From Erysipelothrix sp. HDW6C (GTDB lineage: Bacteria > Bacillota_I > Bacilli_A > Erysipelotrichales > Erysipelotrichaceae): 64,000 nucleotides of DNA. The notes below the pieces were generated by a model that was not told where the DNA came from, did no database searches, and was given only the letters and a program-made list of their open reading frames with translations. Location of the stretch: NCBI RefSeq assembly GCF_011299615.1, contig NZ_CP049861.1, forward strand, positions 1,860,001 through 1,924,000, given 5' to 3'. A program made the position numbers and the translations under genes. Numbering within the stretch: the stretch's first letter is position 1; every line of letters begins with the position of its first letter. Below are positions 1 through 8,914 of the stretch, piece after piece.

Positions 1-1317
1 TCCATCGAGATGCAATCCGACCCTAGCTGCACCATATATATTTGTAAGTGTAATTTTTGCATGACCTATTTCATCATCATACACAACATTTGTGATTTTT
101 CCATTGGAATTGGTTGCTTTTATAAATTTCATTCCGATTGGATAGTAAATTGAGTAAGTTTCTTCAGCAGCAAATGTATCAGCAGGATAAAATGCACTGT
201 CGCTATATCCACTTACGCCTTTTTTTTCATTGTTATAGTCTATTATCGATTCATCACCTTCAACCATTGTGTGGTCAAGACTAGAGTTATATGATATTTT
301 ATACATGTAATCACCCGTAGCAAGAACACTTTCGCTAATTGAGTCAACAACTGTGCCATTTATAGAAGTCGAAACTTCAATTGCATTCTCAATCTTTTTT
401 TCTCCATAATATATAAATGGGTCTATTGATATTTTTGTTCTAGTCAAATCTGATTTTGTAGATGTTGGTACGACAGTATACTTGACAGTTCCTAGACTCG
501 CAGGATAAAACTCATGGCGCACCGGTTTCTCCACTGATTCATAGAAATTAACATAAGTTGATTCCATGTCAAGTTCCCCGAATTTCTCAATTGCATCGGA
601 CTTAACTTCATATTTAGAAAAAGACATCCCCGGTGCGAGCTTAATTTCAATTTCTTTAACGTTTTTATCATCACCTAAATAATCAGCCTCCACGCGGAAA
701 TCATACTCTTGCTTTATTTGCATACCTACACTTGGGTTATAACCGTAGATTGTGACAGTTAGATTTCCCTGAGTAATCACGTAGTCATTTCCTACTTGTA
801 CTCCGGTTTGTTGAATATCAATTGATGGCGAGGCTTGTTCTAGCGGTAATATAGATTCAACCTCCTCATTAACCTCGACGTTAAATTCGTTCACAACAAC
901 TGTGAAGACTTGTTCAAATACTTCTGGCTCGTCTTCTTCAATTACAATTTCTTCATCAGTTGTTTCAACATGATCATTCACTTCTTCTGAGTCAACATCA
1001 TTCTTTACATAACGTAAAGTGAATGTATATTCACCATTCGCTTGTGCTAGATAGCGGTATGATTTCGCACCTTCTAGCGTAAAGATTTCTTCTTCTAGAG
1101 TAAGATCAAGTATCTCGATACCTTCCTTACCTGTAAATTCCATATCGACGAGAACATTTGATTCATCATCGCTTAATGTTTTCGTAGTTTTTACGGATAC
1201 ATCGTCATTACTGATTTCACTATCATTATTGGCAAACACCGTTTGTCCATTTAATGATGTAATAGTGATTAAACCAGCGAGCAATATTCCTAATGCTTTT
1301 TTTAATCTCTTATTCAA
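1..1317 (-). CDS. Secreted or cell-surface protein, partial (3' end beyond left edge)
   Basis: The minus-strand frame is open from a TTG start at 1317 to base 1, giving 439 residues without a stop, so the C-terminus is missing. An AAGGAGG ribosome binding site lies 8 bases before the TTG. The protein opens with a typical signal peptide (basic LNKRLKK, a hydrophobic stretch, then cleavage near TVFA|N). Residues about 30-150 are very acidic, with runs such as DEEIVIEEDEPE. The rest looks like beta-rich extracellular modules with many Thr/Ser/Tyr residues. I recognise no named domain and cannot see whether it ends in an LPxTG-type sorting signal. Surface adhesin-like protein is an inference from the signal peptide and composition. 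Confidence 0.7.
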   Translation of the reverse strand, partial: MNKRLKKALGILLAGLITITSLNGQTVFANNDSEISNDDVSVKTTKTLSDDESNVLVDMEFTGKEGIEILDLTLEEEIFTLEGAKSYRYLAQANGEYTFTLRYVKNDVDSEEVNDHVETTDEEIVIEEDEPEVFEQVFTVVVNEFNVEVNEEVESILPLEQASPSIDIQQTGVQVGNDYVITQGNLTVTIYGYNPSVGMQIKQEYDFRVEADYLGDDKNVKEIEIKLAPGMSFSKYEVKSDAIEKFGELDMESTYVNFYESVEKPVRHEFYPASLGTVKYTVVPTSTKSDLTRTKISIDPFIYYGEKKIENAIEVSTSINGTVVDSISESVLATGDYMYKISYNSSLDHTMVEGDESIIDYNNEKKGVSGYSDSAFYPADTFAAEETYSIYYPIGMKFIKATNSNGKITNVVYDDEIGHAKITLTNIYGAARVGLHLDG

Positions 1318-1713
1318 AATAATTTCCTCCTTGTTTGAATTATTCGTTTTCTGAGTCGGTAGCGTGTTCAGAATTAACGTTGAATTCTAACCCTATACTA
1401 CCTTGACTCAGTATTTAATTCGGTGATTTGTTCTTAACTGTATTGAAAGTTTAACTAATCGGTGAATTTTTGCGTGTTTGTTTGTTATATGTCTGTTTCT
1501 TCATATTATGCTTCATATTCTTCATAACTCTATATTTCTCGTTATTCGATTCACATGCTCTTATGTTACAAAGCACTTTTACTATTAGATGTTCCGATTA
1601 AATGATAAATCGAGATAACGGCCATCTACTTCCATTGCGGTTTACTCATTTTCATAGTTGTTTTATCCCCTCTCGTTGATGTGTGATTCACAATACATCT
1701 TCCTCACAAAACT

Positions 1714-1742
1714 AATATATCAAATACTTTCGATACTGATAA
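1714..1742 (-). promoter_or_regulatory. Candidate promoter in the 1318-1872 gap
   Basis: The 555-base gap between the surface protein and the Yhf operon holds no convincing gene. On the minus strand TTATCA (1737-1742) and TATATT (1714-1719) are 17 bases apart. A perfect 12-bp palindrome ATTTTCGAAAAT lies at 1751-1762, just upstream. If used, it would give the surface protein a 5' leader of about 390 bases. The -35 box is a weak match. Confidence 0.3.
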
Positions 1743-1813
1743 GTTCACGAATTTTCGAAAATGAAAATATTTGACCTCCTTCAAAATAGATTTGTTTCCC
1801 AACGTTAAAAGGC

Positions 1814-1847
1814 ACAAAAAAACTGCCAATCGATCTGATTAGCAGTT
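1814..1847 (-). terminator. Terminator of the Yhf operon
   Basis: Bases 1821-1847 form a hairpin with AACTGC/GCAGTT and inner AATC/GATT arms, joined by a G-T wobble on the minus strand. It is followed on that strand by a run of T (1815-1820). It sits 26 bases past the yhfW stop. Confidence 0.8.
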
Positions 1848-1872
1848 AATAATATTCAATGTTTGTGATAGC

Positions 1873-3087
1873 TTATTTCATTATCTTATCAAGAAATGAT
1901 GTACCGTGTTCAATTTTAGTACCAAAATAATCTGCAACAGTTTGACCAACATCTGCCATTGTATCGCGTTCACCAATATCAATAAGGCCCTTATGCTGTG
2001 TCTGTTTGATCAAAAGCGGTACTCTTTCGCGGGTATGACGCGTGTGTCCAATGGTCGGATCATTACCATGATCTGCCATCACTACAAGAAAATCTTGAGG
2101 ATTTAAACAATTAATGAGTTGTGCAAGCTTTCGATCCGAAACATTCAGACGATCAATATAGCGCTCTGCATCTTCAGCGTGGCCTGCAAGATCGGTTTCT
2201 TGAATGTTTAGAAAAAAGAATCCTGTTGTGTAGTCCTTCATATCCTGAAGCAGTGCATCAAAAGTATCTTCCGTGTCCACACACGCAAAACTTGTGCCCT
2301 TTGGATTGTAGATGATATTTTCAACTTTACCATAAAAATGATTTTCTACACCGATGTTTGCCAATGCAATTGGGACTTGCTTACTGGTATCAACACCATA
2401 GCCAATATGAATGACATGATAATTCTGATCGTAAACACCCGATCCCGGTGCATCAATGCCAATAAAATCACCGCTAACAACAATATTATCAAGAATCCGT
2501 TCTATGGTAACACCCGACCCGCCAAATGCGATGACGCGGGGCACATGAACATGTTTCCGCACGATTTGTCCGACTTGATCAATTAAATCGAATCCACAGT
2601 AATCCAAAGCACCGACAACATTGATTGCTTGCCCCAAATCAGTTTCCATGTTGTCGCCAATACAAATAACATCATTAACTTTTAGAAGCGACAGTCCACC
2701 ACGACTTACACGTTCAACTGTGAATCCTTGTGAGAGCAAATCCGCTTCAATATCGTCAAGGTGCCGTTGAATTTGAGTGAATAACGGTTTCTTTGGATCG
2801 GTTCCGGCAATCTCCTGATGTCCAAAATAGGAATCTGCGCCAAAGTGTTTCAAATTACTCTTACCGAAGATGGCATTCTTACTTTTTGGAAAACCAGGAA
2901 CATCTTTATTGAGTGCATTTATCAATCCCAAGTCAATCAGAGTTGGCCACTGTTTCGCAGCTGGATATTCTAACAAATGGAGACAGGTATTAGACCCGAT
3001 ATCAGCTGGACGCACTTCGGGTACATCTGCCATTGCTCCAATACCAAAACTATCAAGCACAATCACAATAAATCTTCCTTTATTCAT
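1873..3087 (-). CDS. yhfW: YhfW-like phosphopentomutase-family metalloenzyme
   Basis: This 404-residue protein belongs to the alkaline phosphatase/phosphopentomutase superfamily of two-metal enzymes. The N-terminal metal site is in LDSFGIGAM (D12), and the C-terminal metal ligands are in ADHGND and GHTRH (about D339, H340, H348, H351). The active-site segment of DeoB (KDTxTGH) reads ADSYFGH here (85-90), so a Ser stands near the position of the usual phospho-Thr. Position in the operon next to YhfX, Php and YhfS identifies it as YhfW rather than DeoB; its substrate is not known. I chose ATG 3087 because it matches the family N-terminus and overlaps the yhfX stop; ATG 3108, behind an AGGAG only 3 bases away, is the alternative. 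Confidence 0.8.
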   Translation of the reverse strand: MNKGRFIVIVLDSFGIGAMADVPEVRPADIGSNTCLHLLEYPAAKQWPTLIDLGLINALNKDVPGFPKSKNAIFGKSNLKHFGADSYFGHQEIAGTDPKKPLFTQIQRHLDDIEADLLSQGFTVERVSRGGLSLLKVNDVICIGDNMETDLGQAINVVGALDYCGFDLIDQVGQIVRKHVHVPRVIAFGGSGVTIERILDNIVVSGDFIGIDAPGSGVYDQNYHVIHIGYGVDTSKQVPIALANIGVENHFYGKVENIIYNPKGTSFACVDTEDTFDALLQDMKDYTTGFFFLNIQETDLAGHAEDAERYIDRLNVSDRKLAQLINCLNPQDFLVVMADHGNDPTIGHTRHTRERVPLLIKQTQHKGLIDIGERDTMADVGQTVADYFGTKIEHGTSFLDKIMK

Positions 3088-4234
3088 AGACTTTACCAAT
3101 TCCGTCATAGACTCCTAGAAGTTGAGGGTTGTGTGACTGGATCCCTTCGATGAGAACAACCTTACTTCTCGTAACAAACATTTGAAAACGGAAAGCCATG
3201 ATTACTGTTGCACTGACCGGTTGTTCGTGATCAAGTTCAAAATAGTAATCAATGCTATCATCATTCACGGGAATGACACCATCTCTTGTTTCCAAGGTTC
3301 CATCATTAATCAGAGCATGCTTGACGTGGGAGCGACGATAGTGTCCACCACCATACGCATACGACTTACCACGGAAATTATGAGATACCTCACTGAGATA
3401 GATAACAGCAGGCAATTCTTCCAAATCATGATACGCATGCGCTGGTGTGGTACCGGTAAGTCCATGTCCTGGTTCCCCCATGTTTCCTTCCCCTTCCGCC
3501 ATCACGCGAATGGTTGAGACGCAGGTTGTTGAGGGCACATTGATTTGCGTCACCTCAAGCCCTCGTTTACGCATCATTCCAACCGCTTCAATAACGGTTG
3601 TATAGTTGGGTGTCTTCTCAACACGACCCGTATTCGCATCATACAAATAGCACGGGAAGGCAGTTGCACCAACAATGCGTACATGCGATAGTTGGGCAAC
3701 CTGGTCCATGAACTCATCAAGACGCGTCAAATCGATTCCAGACATCTGGCCACTGTAATACAAATCACTCGCATCGGATACTTTTACAATAATGTCTTGT
3801 ACCTTGCCAAGTTCTTGTGCGGCTTCATGAATTTCCAAAACTTTATCAAAGGAGAACACTGTGAAAACTTCGACACCATAGTCTATAACGCGTTTGAGTC
3901 CACGCTTGGGTGGTTGAACAAGGTGTCCAACGTTCCCAAGGGGTATATTATGGTTCATCATAATCTCTGCTTCTCTGAAATCAACAACAACAGCGCCACG
4001 ATATCCCATTGCTACGAGTTCCTTCGCAATCAAAGGGTTACGTCCGAGTTGCTTGAGCATGAAGTAAACATCCATATTATTGGCATGCGCCGCTTCAAGG
4101 ATTTGTTTTGCATTGACACGTAAAACATCCATATCGATAACATAACTATCGGGTTCCAATATTCCTTTTTGGTGTAAGTCAATCGTGACATCAATCAGAG
4201 CACGATTGCGACGGTTAACAGTATCTAAGAACAC
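3080..4234 (-). CDS. yhfX: YhfX-like PLP enzyme (alanine racemase fold)
   Basis: This 384-residue protein is a fold-type III PLP enzyme, the alanine racemase/D-amino acid lyase class. The expected PLP lysine is K61 in YFMLKQLGR, close to the start of the barrel as in the family. The C-terminal half contains GEPGHGLTG and SYAYGGGHY, typical of YhfX relatives. It lies fifth to sixth in a tightly spaced operon with YhfS, another PLP enzyme, and overlaps the following yhfW start by 8 bases, which suggests translational coupling. The reaction is unknown; an amino acid or amino-sugar derived substrate is an inference from the two PLP enzymes. Confidence 0.82.
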   Translation of the reverse strand: MFLDTVNRRNRALIDVTIDLHQKGILEPDSYVIDMDVLRVNAKQILEAAHANNMDVYFMLKQLGRNPLIAKELVAMGYRGAVVVDFREAEIMMNHNIPLGNVGHLVQPPKRGLKRVIDYGVEVFTVFSFDKVLEIHEAAQELGKVQDIIVKVSDASDLYYSGQMSGIDLTRLDEFMDQVAQLSHVRIVGATAFPCYLYDANTGRVEKTPNYTTVIEAVGMMRKRGLEVTQINVPSTTCVSTIRVMAEGEGNMGEPGHGLTGTTPAHAYHDLEELPAVIYLSEVSHNFRGKSYAYGGGHYRRSHVKHALINDGTLETRDGVIPVNDDSIDYYFELDHEQPVSATVIMAFRFQMFVTRSKVVLIEGIQSHNPQLLGVYDGIGKVYE

Positions 4235-5328
4235 GATATCACCTGCTCAAGTGCTTCCTTAATGATACGAATAACAGTATCGGCACCACTACGCATCGGA
4301 TTAATACGGACCCAATATTCCGAAAACGCTGGATCAGATGCTAGCATCGTTCCTGATACACGATAAATCATCGGCACGACTTCATATTTACTTTCCGCAC
4401 CAACAGGGTATGCAGCAGCACCATGTTGTGCTGTTGCTTCGAGAATTTGCTTTGCAATTGGTTCGCTAAATTTAACCAGTACAACTTTTGATTGGGCATT
4501 CACAACCACGGCTTCTTCAACACCTGTAATTTCACCCGCATTGAGACGTTGGGCAATCTTGTTAATTTCTTGCGCTTGAACAGCAAGCGCAACAGGAGCA
4601 TACACCAATGAGCGCATGGCTTCCATCGCTTCAAACCCTTGTGTTTGTGTTCCGCCTGAATAGTGAAACTTCCGAATGCTCGCAATGTTTTCACGATTTC
4701 CAACAACACATCCAATGCCTTCTGGACCTAACAATTTAAACATCGAGAAACAGGACATATCAGCACCCAATTGAGATCCAATTTGCGCCACTTTCATAAC
4801 GGCGTAATTATCATCAGTTACGATGGTAACTGCGCGTATACCCTTAATGCAGGCAATAACTTCATCCATATCATAACTATCTTCCAAACTTTGTCGTGTG
4901 TATTGAATGAGTGCAGTTTGAATATCTGCATGTTCTTGAAGCGTTTGTTTTATGGATTCAAGATTATTAAAATCACAACTCACAGCTTCCAAACCTAAAT
5001 GTTCAAAAGTAGTGATGGTTGTTGAATAGATTGGCGATGTGTGGACCAAGACTTTATCGCCTGACTTTGTACAGCTTGCCAAGCCTTCACGAATTGCTGA
5101 AGTTCCCGCACCGCGAACAAAACAAGCATCTTCCGCATCAAAGAGATCAGCAAGTACACGCTCGACCTTACGTGTTGTTTGCGGCTGATTTCCAGCCGGG
5201 TGTACACCCAAATCCCCATTTGTAAGAATCTCATAGCCATCAAATTCACGCGTGATTGCATCAACAAGTTTGAATTGCATCGCAATCGCCTGGTCTATTG
5301 TAAGGCTTGGTAATGGGTGTGCTTTCAT
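4225..5328 (-). CDS. yhfS: YhfS-like PLP-dependent aminotransferase-fold enzyme
   Basis: This 367-residue fold-type I PLP enzyme is of the YhfS group. GAGTSAIR (73-80) is the phosphate-binding stretch, D172/D173 lie where the pyridine-nitrogen aspartate is expected, and K198 in SMFKLLGPEG is the Schiff-base lysine. It overlaps yhfX by 10 bases and starts 4 bases inside the end of php, so the three are likely translated together. YhfS relatives are usually annotated as uncharacterised aminotransferases, and beta-elimination or lyase chemistry is equally possible from sequence alone. Confidence 0.82.
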   Translation of the reverse strand: MKAHPLPSLTIDQAIAMQFKLVDAITREFDGYEILTNGDLGVHPAGNQPQTTRKVERVLADLFDAEDACFVRGAGTSAIREGLASCTKSGDKVLVHTSPIYSTTITTFEHLGLEAVSCDFNNLESIKQTLQEHADIQTALIQYTRQSLEDSYDMDEVIACIKGIRAVTIVTDDNYAVMKVAQIGSQLGADMSCFSMFKLLGPEGIGCVVGNRENIASIRKFHYSGGTQTQGFEAMEAMRSLVYAPVALAVQAQEINKIAQRLNAGEITGVEEAVVVNAQSKVVLVKFSEPIAKQILEATAQHGAAAYPVGAESKYEVVPMIYRVSGTMLASDPAFSEYWVRINPMRSGADTVIRIIKEALEQVISCS

Positions 5329-6215
5329 CGAATTTCACCTCCGAAAATACGTTGCGGGTTATCATTAATCATCATTTGAATGGATGCCTCGGTGATGCCT
5401 TCTTCACGCAACATGGGAAGGAAATCTGTGAAAAGATAGGAGTATCCAATACCACCTTGATACTTGAAATTTGACTTACGAGTAATATCCAGTGCCAAAG
5501 TAATGTGATCGAGTTTTCCTTCATCTTGAAGTTGTTTTAAATAAACCGCACGTTCGCGATCTGGAAAGTAGTTGTTTTTGCCAATAGTATCAAATGCCAC
5601 ATTAAACCCCATATCAATCAATGTACGAATTTGATCGAGATTCCCCGATAAATCTTGATGACCAATAATTACTTTACGTGGATCAATACCATGTTCTACA
5701 AAGAATGCAGCTTGCTCTAAAGCAAGGGTTCCTAAGGATGTATGGGTTGAAATAATTGCACCCGTTTCTTTTGCAGCAAGAACTGCAGCCTCAAATACTT
5801 TACGTTCCATTGGTTCCATAACATCAACACTTGTACCAATTTCTCCAATAACTTGCGCCTTTGTATCCGTTCCATCAATACCGTTACGAATTTCATTCAC
5901 CATGTGTTGCGCAAGCTCTTCAATACTTTGTTCATAAACAAATGCTGGTAAAAATGGTTCCTTATAGAATCCTGTTGCTTGTACAATGTTGATGCCTGTT
6001 AGATCAGCAACACTATTTACATAGTCAACATTGCGGCCCATCCCCATAGCTGTAACATCAACGATGTTACGAACACCCAGGTCATACAAATCACGATATT
6101 CTTGAACTGTTTCATCAAAACAGTCTAAGAAACAATCAGGATTGTTTTTTACTTTCGACAAATCAATGGTTGTATGTTCATGAATTAATGTTAATCCCTC
6201 TTTTAATAGTGCCAT
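5325..6215 (-). CDS. php: Php phosphotriesterase-homology protein
   Basis: This 296-residue TIM-barrel metalloenzyme belongs to the phosphotriesterase family. All metal ligands are visible: H12 and H14 in LIHEH, E125 in VIGEIGTS, H158 in STHTS, H186 in IGHQD and D243 in LALDIT. The bridging residue is Glu, as in Php-type members, instead of the carboxylated Lys of true phosphotriesterases. A GGAGG ribosome binding site 5 bases ahead supports ATG 6215 over the upstream in-frame ATG. Family members often act as lactonases or hydrolases of small phosphorylated or lactone compounds; the natural substrate of Php is not established, and none can be read here. Confidence 0.88.
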   Translation of the reverse strand: MALLKEGLTLIHEHTTIDLSKVKNNPDCFLDCFDETVQEYRDLYDLGVRNIVDVTAMGMGRNVDYVNSVADLTGINIVQATGFYKEPFLPAFVYEQSIEELAQHMVNEIRNGIDGTDTKAQVIGEIGTSVDVMEPMERKVFEAAVLAAKETGAIISTHTSLGTLALEQAAFFVEHGIDPRKVIIGHQDLSGNLDQIRTLIDMGFNVAFDTIGKNNYFPDRERAVYLKQLQDEGKLDHITLALDITRKSNFKYQGGIGYSYLFTDFLPMLREEGITEASIQMMINDNPQRIFGGEIR

Positions 6216-6229
6216 TCTTACCTCCATAA

Positions 6230-7246
6230 TCAGTATTTTTCAACTGAAAAATAACGTTCTTCTAATGCTGAGCGTTCAAATTGGATCCTTTTAGCCATTT
6301 CAAACATGGTTTGAATATGAGCTTCCTCCGATTTGCAAATCATCAGTATCCCCACACTTAAATCCTGAGTAGGAATGATTAATGCGCTCAACCCTAACAT
6401 ATTTACAACTGTTAGATAATACTTATATCCTTGCATTTGGTATTCTTTCATTGCTTCTGAATAGTGACCCATGAGCGAATCACCATATTCAAACAAATCA
6501 ACCGGTCCCTCAAAACATACTAATATTTCCGCATCAAAATTAACGGCGTCCAAATCATTCATCAACGCTTGACGGGATGACGCATCGTAAGTAAGTTCTA
6601 TGCGTTCAGCCTTTGGAAATGTGGAAACGACTGTTTCAAATGCCGCCGTATGAAATACATTCTTTGACTCAGCAATACGCATGGTGAGTGATTTTGAATG
6701 AACAAGCGGCAAACTCAGAGCAACAATATTTTGGATTGGTGCCAGTGTTTTTGAAATGAATCCTATTGAGGGTTGAAACGTAATATTGTCTGTTGATTTC
6801 TTTGAATACTGTGACAATGCTTCATTACAGATGCGTGGCGATATAAATCCAAAAAGATTCAATGCAATTGCCGGTCCCAAAACAGAGCCACCGCCATCGG
6901 TTCCAATACCAATATCGTTAATACCTTTAAATACATTTATTGCTGTCCCACTGGATGATCCAGTCATGAGTCTTCCTGTGATGGGGTTGTGCAAACAATG
7001 GTCAATCGCACGACCACGTTCTGACATCGCATCGCGTGTATGCATGAGGTATCCTGCTTTTTCCAACGTCTTTAAATATTCAAAAGGAATTACGTTGGTG
7101 TTTTTAACACCAACGTAATAAACTTCTTCACCTTTTTCAAGGCGGTCGGCACATTCCCGGATAATATTTGGGTATGCTTCCACAACAGAAGGTTGATTGA
7201 ATGTATTGAAAGATTTAATTGCGAAATTTGCTATTTTATGTGTCAT
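6230..7246 (-). CDS. Amidase-signature family protein in the Yhf operon
   Basis: This 338-residue protein carries the amidase signature. Lys in VGVKNT (K48), Ser in TGSSSGTA (S97/S98) and the nucleophile Ser in GTDGGGS (S121) together make up the Ser-cisSer-Lys triad. It is clearly shorter than the usual 450-500 residues: the helical N-terminal part and parts of the C-terminal substrate region are reduced. It lies between yhfT and php with spacings of 3 and 14 bases, so it is a full member of the operon. The E. coli yhf operon, as I know it, has no such gene. An amide-hydrolysing step in the pathway is an inference; activity could be altered by the truncation. Confidence 0.8.
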   Translation of the reverse strand: MTHKIANFAIKSFNTFNQPSVVEAYPNIIRECADRLEKGEEVYYVGVKNTNVIPFEYLKTLEKAGYLMHTRDAMSERGRAIDHCLHNPITGRLMTGSSSGTAINVFKGINDIGIGTDGGGSVLGPAIALNLFGFISPRICNEALSQYSKKSTDNITFQPSIGFISKTLAPIQNIVALSLPLVHSKSLTMRIAESKNVFHTAAFETVVSTFPKAERIELTYDASSRQALMNDLDAVNFDAEILVCFEGPVDLFEYGDSLMGHYSEAMKEYQMQGYKYYLTVVNMLGLSALIIPTQDLSVGILMICKSEEAHIQTMFEMAKRIQFERSALEERYFSVEKY

Positions 7247-7249
7247 TGG

Positions 7250-8539
7250 TTAAACGGGTAGAACCCAAAGTCCCATGACCAACAGAATATTAAGAAGAAT
7301 ACCAAATGCAATCGCTGCAACAGGACCAACAGCAAGATCAACAATAGGTTTCTTAGATTGCTTGTTCAGTAAGTAGAAGCCAATAACAAAGAGACTACCT
7401 ATGCCATTTGCCATTGTATTTGCGGCAGTAACACCACCGACTAACAATGCTACTTCTAGAACTTTACTCATCGATGTACGGATGTGTTCTCCCATTTCAC
7501 GAACACCTGGGAATTTATCCATACCTTTTGCAAATGCATTGATTAAAAATACTTCGATAACCATGACGACAGCACCAACAACGAATGCAAATAATGGGTT
7601 ACCATGAAGCAAGATACCAATTGCAAAGACAAATGTTGCACCCGCAGGTCCATAAACACCGGTTACAATCGCCGTAGTAAATACGAGTGGAATAAATCCA
7701 ATTGCGCGCGCAAATGCAGCCATTGCAGCACTCGCGAATTGACCTTCTGCAAGCAATGCAAGTGATGTTGGGTCACCAGCAATAATAAGAAGACTTGTTC
7801 CCGCAGCAATTAAACCACCCATCAATCCAAGGACCCACCAGTTTTTTTGGATACGTGATACTTGAGTTGAGAATACGTTTGTTAAATCTTGATTGTTTGT
7901 TTTTGCATCTGTCTTTGTACGTGTTGCAAAAAATAACATCATGACCGTTCCAAACAACATTGCAATACCTTCGGCATTGAGTGCTACTGTTGCCTCTCCG
8001 ATTGCGAATGTACCAAAACGTTTGACAACAAACCAAATTAGAACTGAAACTGCACCTGTAATTGCACCCTTTTTGAAGCCGTGTTGCATTGCAACAGCAA
8101 CAGCAGGGAAGATTGCGAACGCTGCAGTAACTGGAGCACTTACGCCTCCCAAGGCACTTAAGAAGTCAAATGGTAATTTGCTAAAGAGATCTACAATTAC
8201 TTGTAGTCCACCTAAGATAGCTGCCCCATAAAGTGCACCGGCAACTCCAGCAAAAATCATTCCCTTCATATCATCTTTAAATACTGTACCAATGATATCG
8301 GTAGCAAGTAAGATGGAGTGAATCAAGATAATTGAAGCAGCGATTGATGTTGGAATACCAAATCCAACAACCAAACCAAAGCTAATTGCAAAACTTGTTG
8401 CTGCTAATTCTTTACGACTGATTTTCCCATCAAAATATTGTGGTACGAGTGGTCTAAAACCATCGTTGAATACGGCAATCCCCTTGTTGGCTAAGATTGA
8501 TGCCAATGCACCAATAGCCATGATAATAATGAATTCCAT
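7250..8539 (-). CDS. yhfT: YhfT-like membrane transporter
   Basis: This 429-residue, very hydrophobic protein has about 10-12 predicted membrane helices and glycine-rich loops such as GFGIPTSIAAS and GVYGPAGATFVF. It corresponds in place, size and character to YhfT, a putative permease always found beside YhfU. It lies between yhfU (14 bases upstream) and the amidase gene (3 bases downstream). It is the only integral membrane protein of the operon and therefore the likely uptake system for the pathway substrate, which is an inference from context. Confidence 0.8.
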   Translation of the reverse strand: MEFIIIMAIGALASILANKGIAVFNDGFRPLVPQYFDGKISRKELAATSFAISFGLVVGFGIPTSIAASIILIHSILLATDIIGTVFKDDMKGMIFAGVAGALYGAAILGGLQVIVDLFSKLPFDFLSALGGVSAPVTAAFAIFPAVAVAMQHGFKKGAITGAVSVLIWFVVKRFGTFAIGEATVALNAEGIAMLFGTVMMLFFATRTKTDAKTNNQDLTNVFSTQVSRIQKNWWVLGLMGGLIAAGTSLLIIAGDPTSLALLAEGQFASAAMAAFARAIGFIPLVFTTAIVTGVYGPAGATFVFAIGILLHGNPLFAFVVGAVVMVIEVFLINAFAKGMDKFPGVREMGEHIRTSMSKVLEVALLVGGVTAANTMANGIGSLFVIGFYLLNKQSKKPIVDLAVGPVAAIAFGILLNILLVMGLWVLPV

Positions 8540-8553
8540 TATTTATTCTCCTT

Positions 8554-8913
8554 TTATTTAATGAATTCTCGAATCAAAATCGGTAAAACATGTTCAGCAT
8601 GTTGGGCTGTAAAACCAAACGCTTTCTTTCCCTTAGATACTTCATCCACCATGAATGACTCATCTTTAATGGATCCAGGCATTGACACAGTTGAACACAA
8701 ATCAGGACCAAGCATTGCCATCGCCATCGCTAATGCGCCTCCGCCACCGGTATTACAAGCACCAACGTAATAATCATACTCGCCAGCTTTCATCGCCATG
8801 GCTGCATCAAGATCACCTTTTACTTCAACCGATACATGATCACCGCCAAGTTTTTCAACAAGGGCAGCGATTGCTTGTTTATCGATTTGTCCACCTACTA
8901 CTATTTTTTTCAT
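8554..8913 (-). CDS. yhfU: YhfU-like DUF2620 protein
   Basis: This 119-residue protein matches the DUF2620 (YhfU) family: it starts MKKIVVGGQ and has a glycine-rich ACNTGGGGALAMAMAMLGP segment followed by a conserved-looking SMPGSIKDE. It is soluble, with no signal peptide. The small Rossmann-like character and the pairing with YhfT recall cytosolic components of transporters, but no biochemical role is known. It starts 1 base after the PRD gene ends. Confidence 0.82.
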   Translation of the reverse strand: MKKIVVGGQIDKQAIAALVEKLGGDHVSVEVKGDLDAAMAMKAGEYDYYVGACNTGGGGALAMAMAMLGPDLCSTVSMPGSIKDESFMVDEVSKGKKAFGFTAQHAEHVLPILIREFIK

Positions 8914-8914
8914 T

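Noticed and set aside
3088-3108. Start of yhfW at ATG 3108
   Set aside because: The AGGAG is only 3 bases away and the extra seven residues are not matched by the family N-terminus; ATG 3087 fits better, though not proven.
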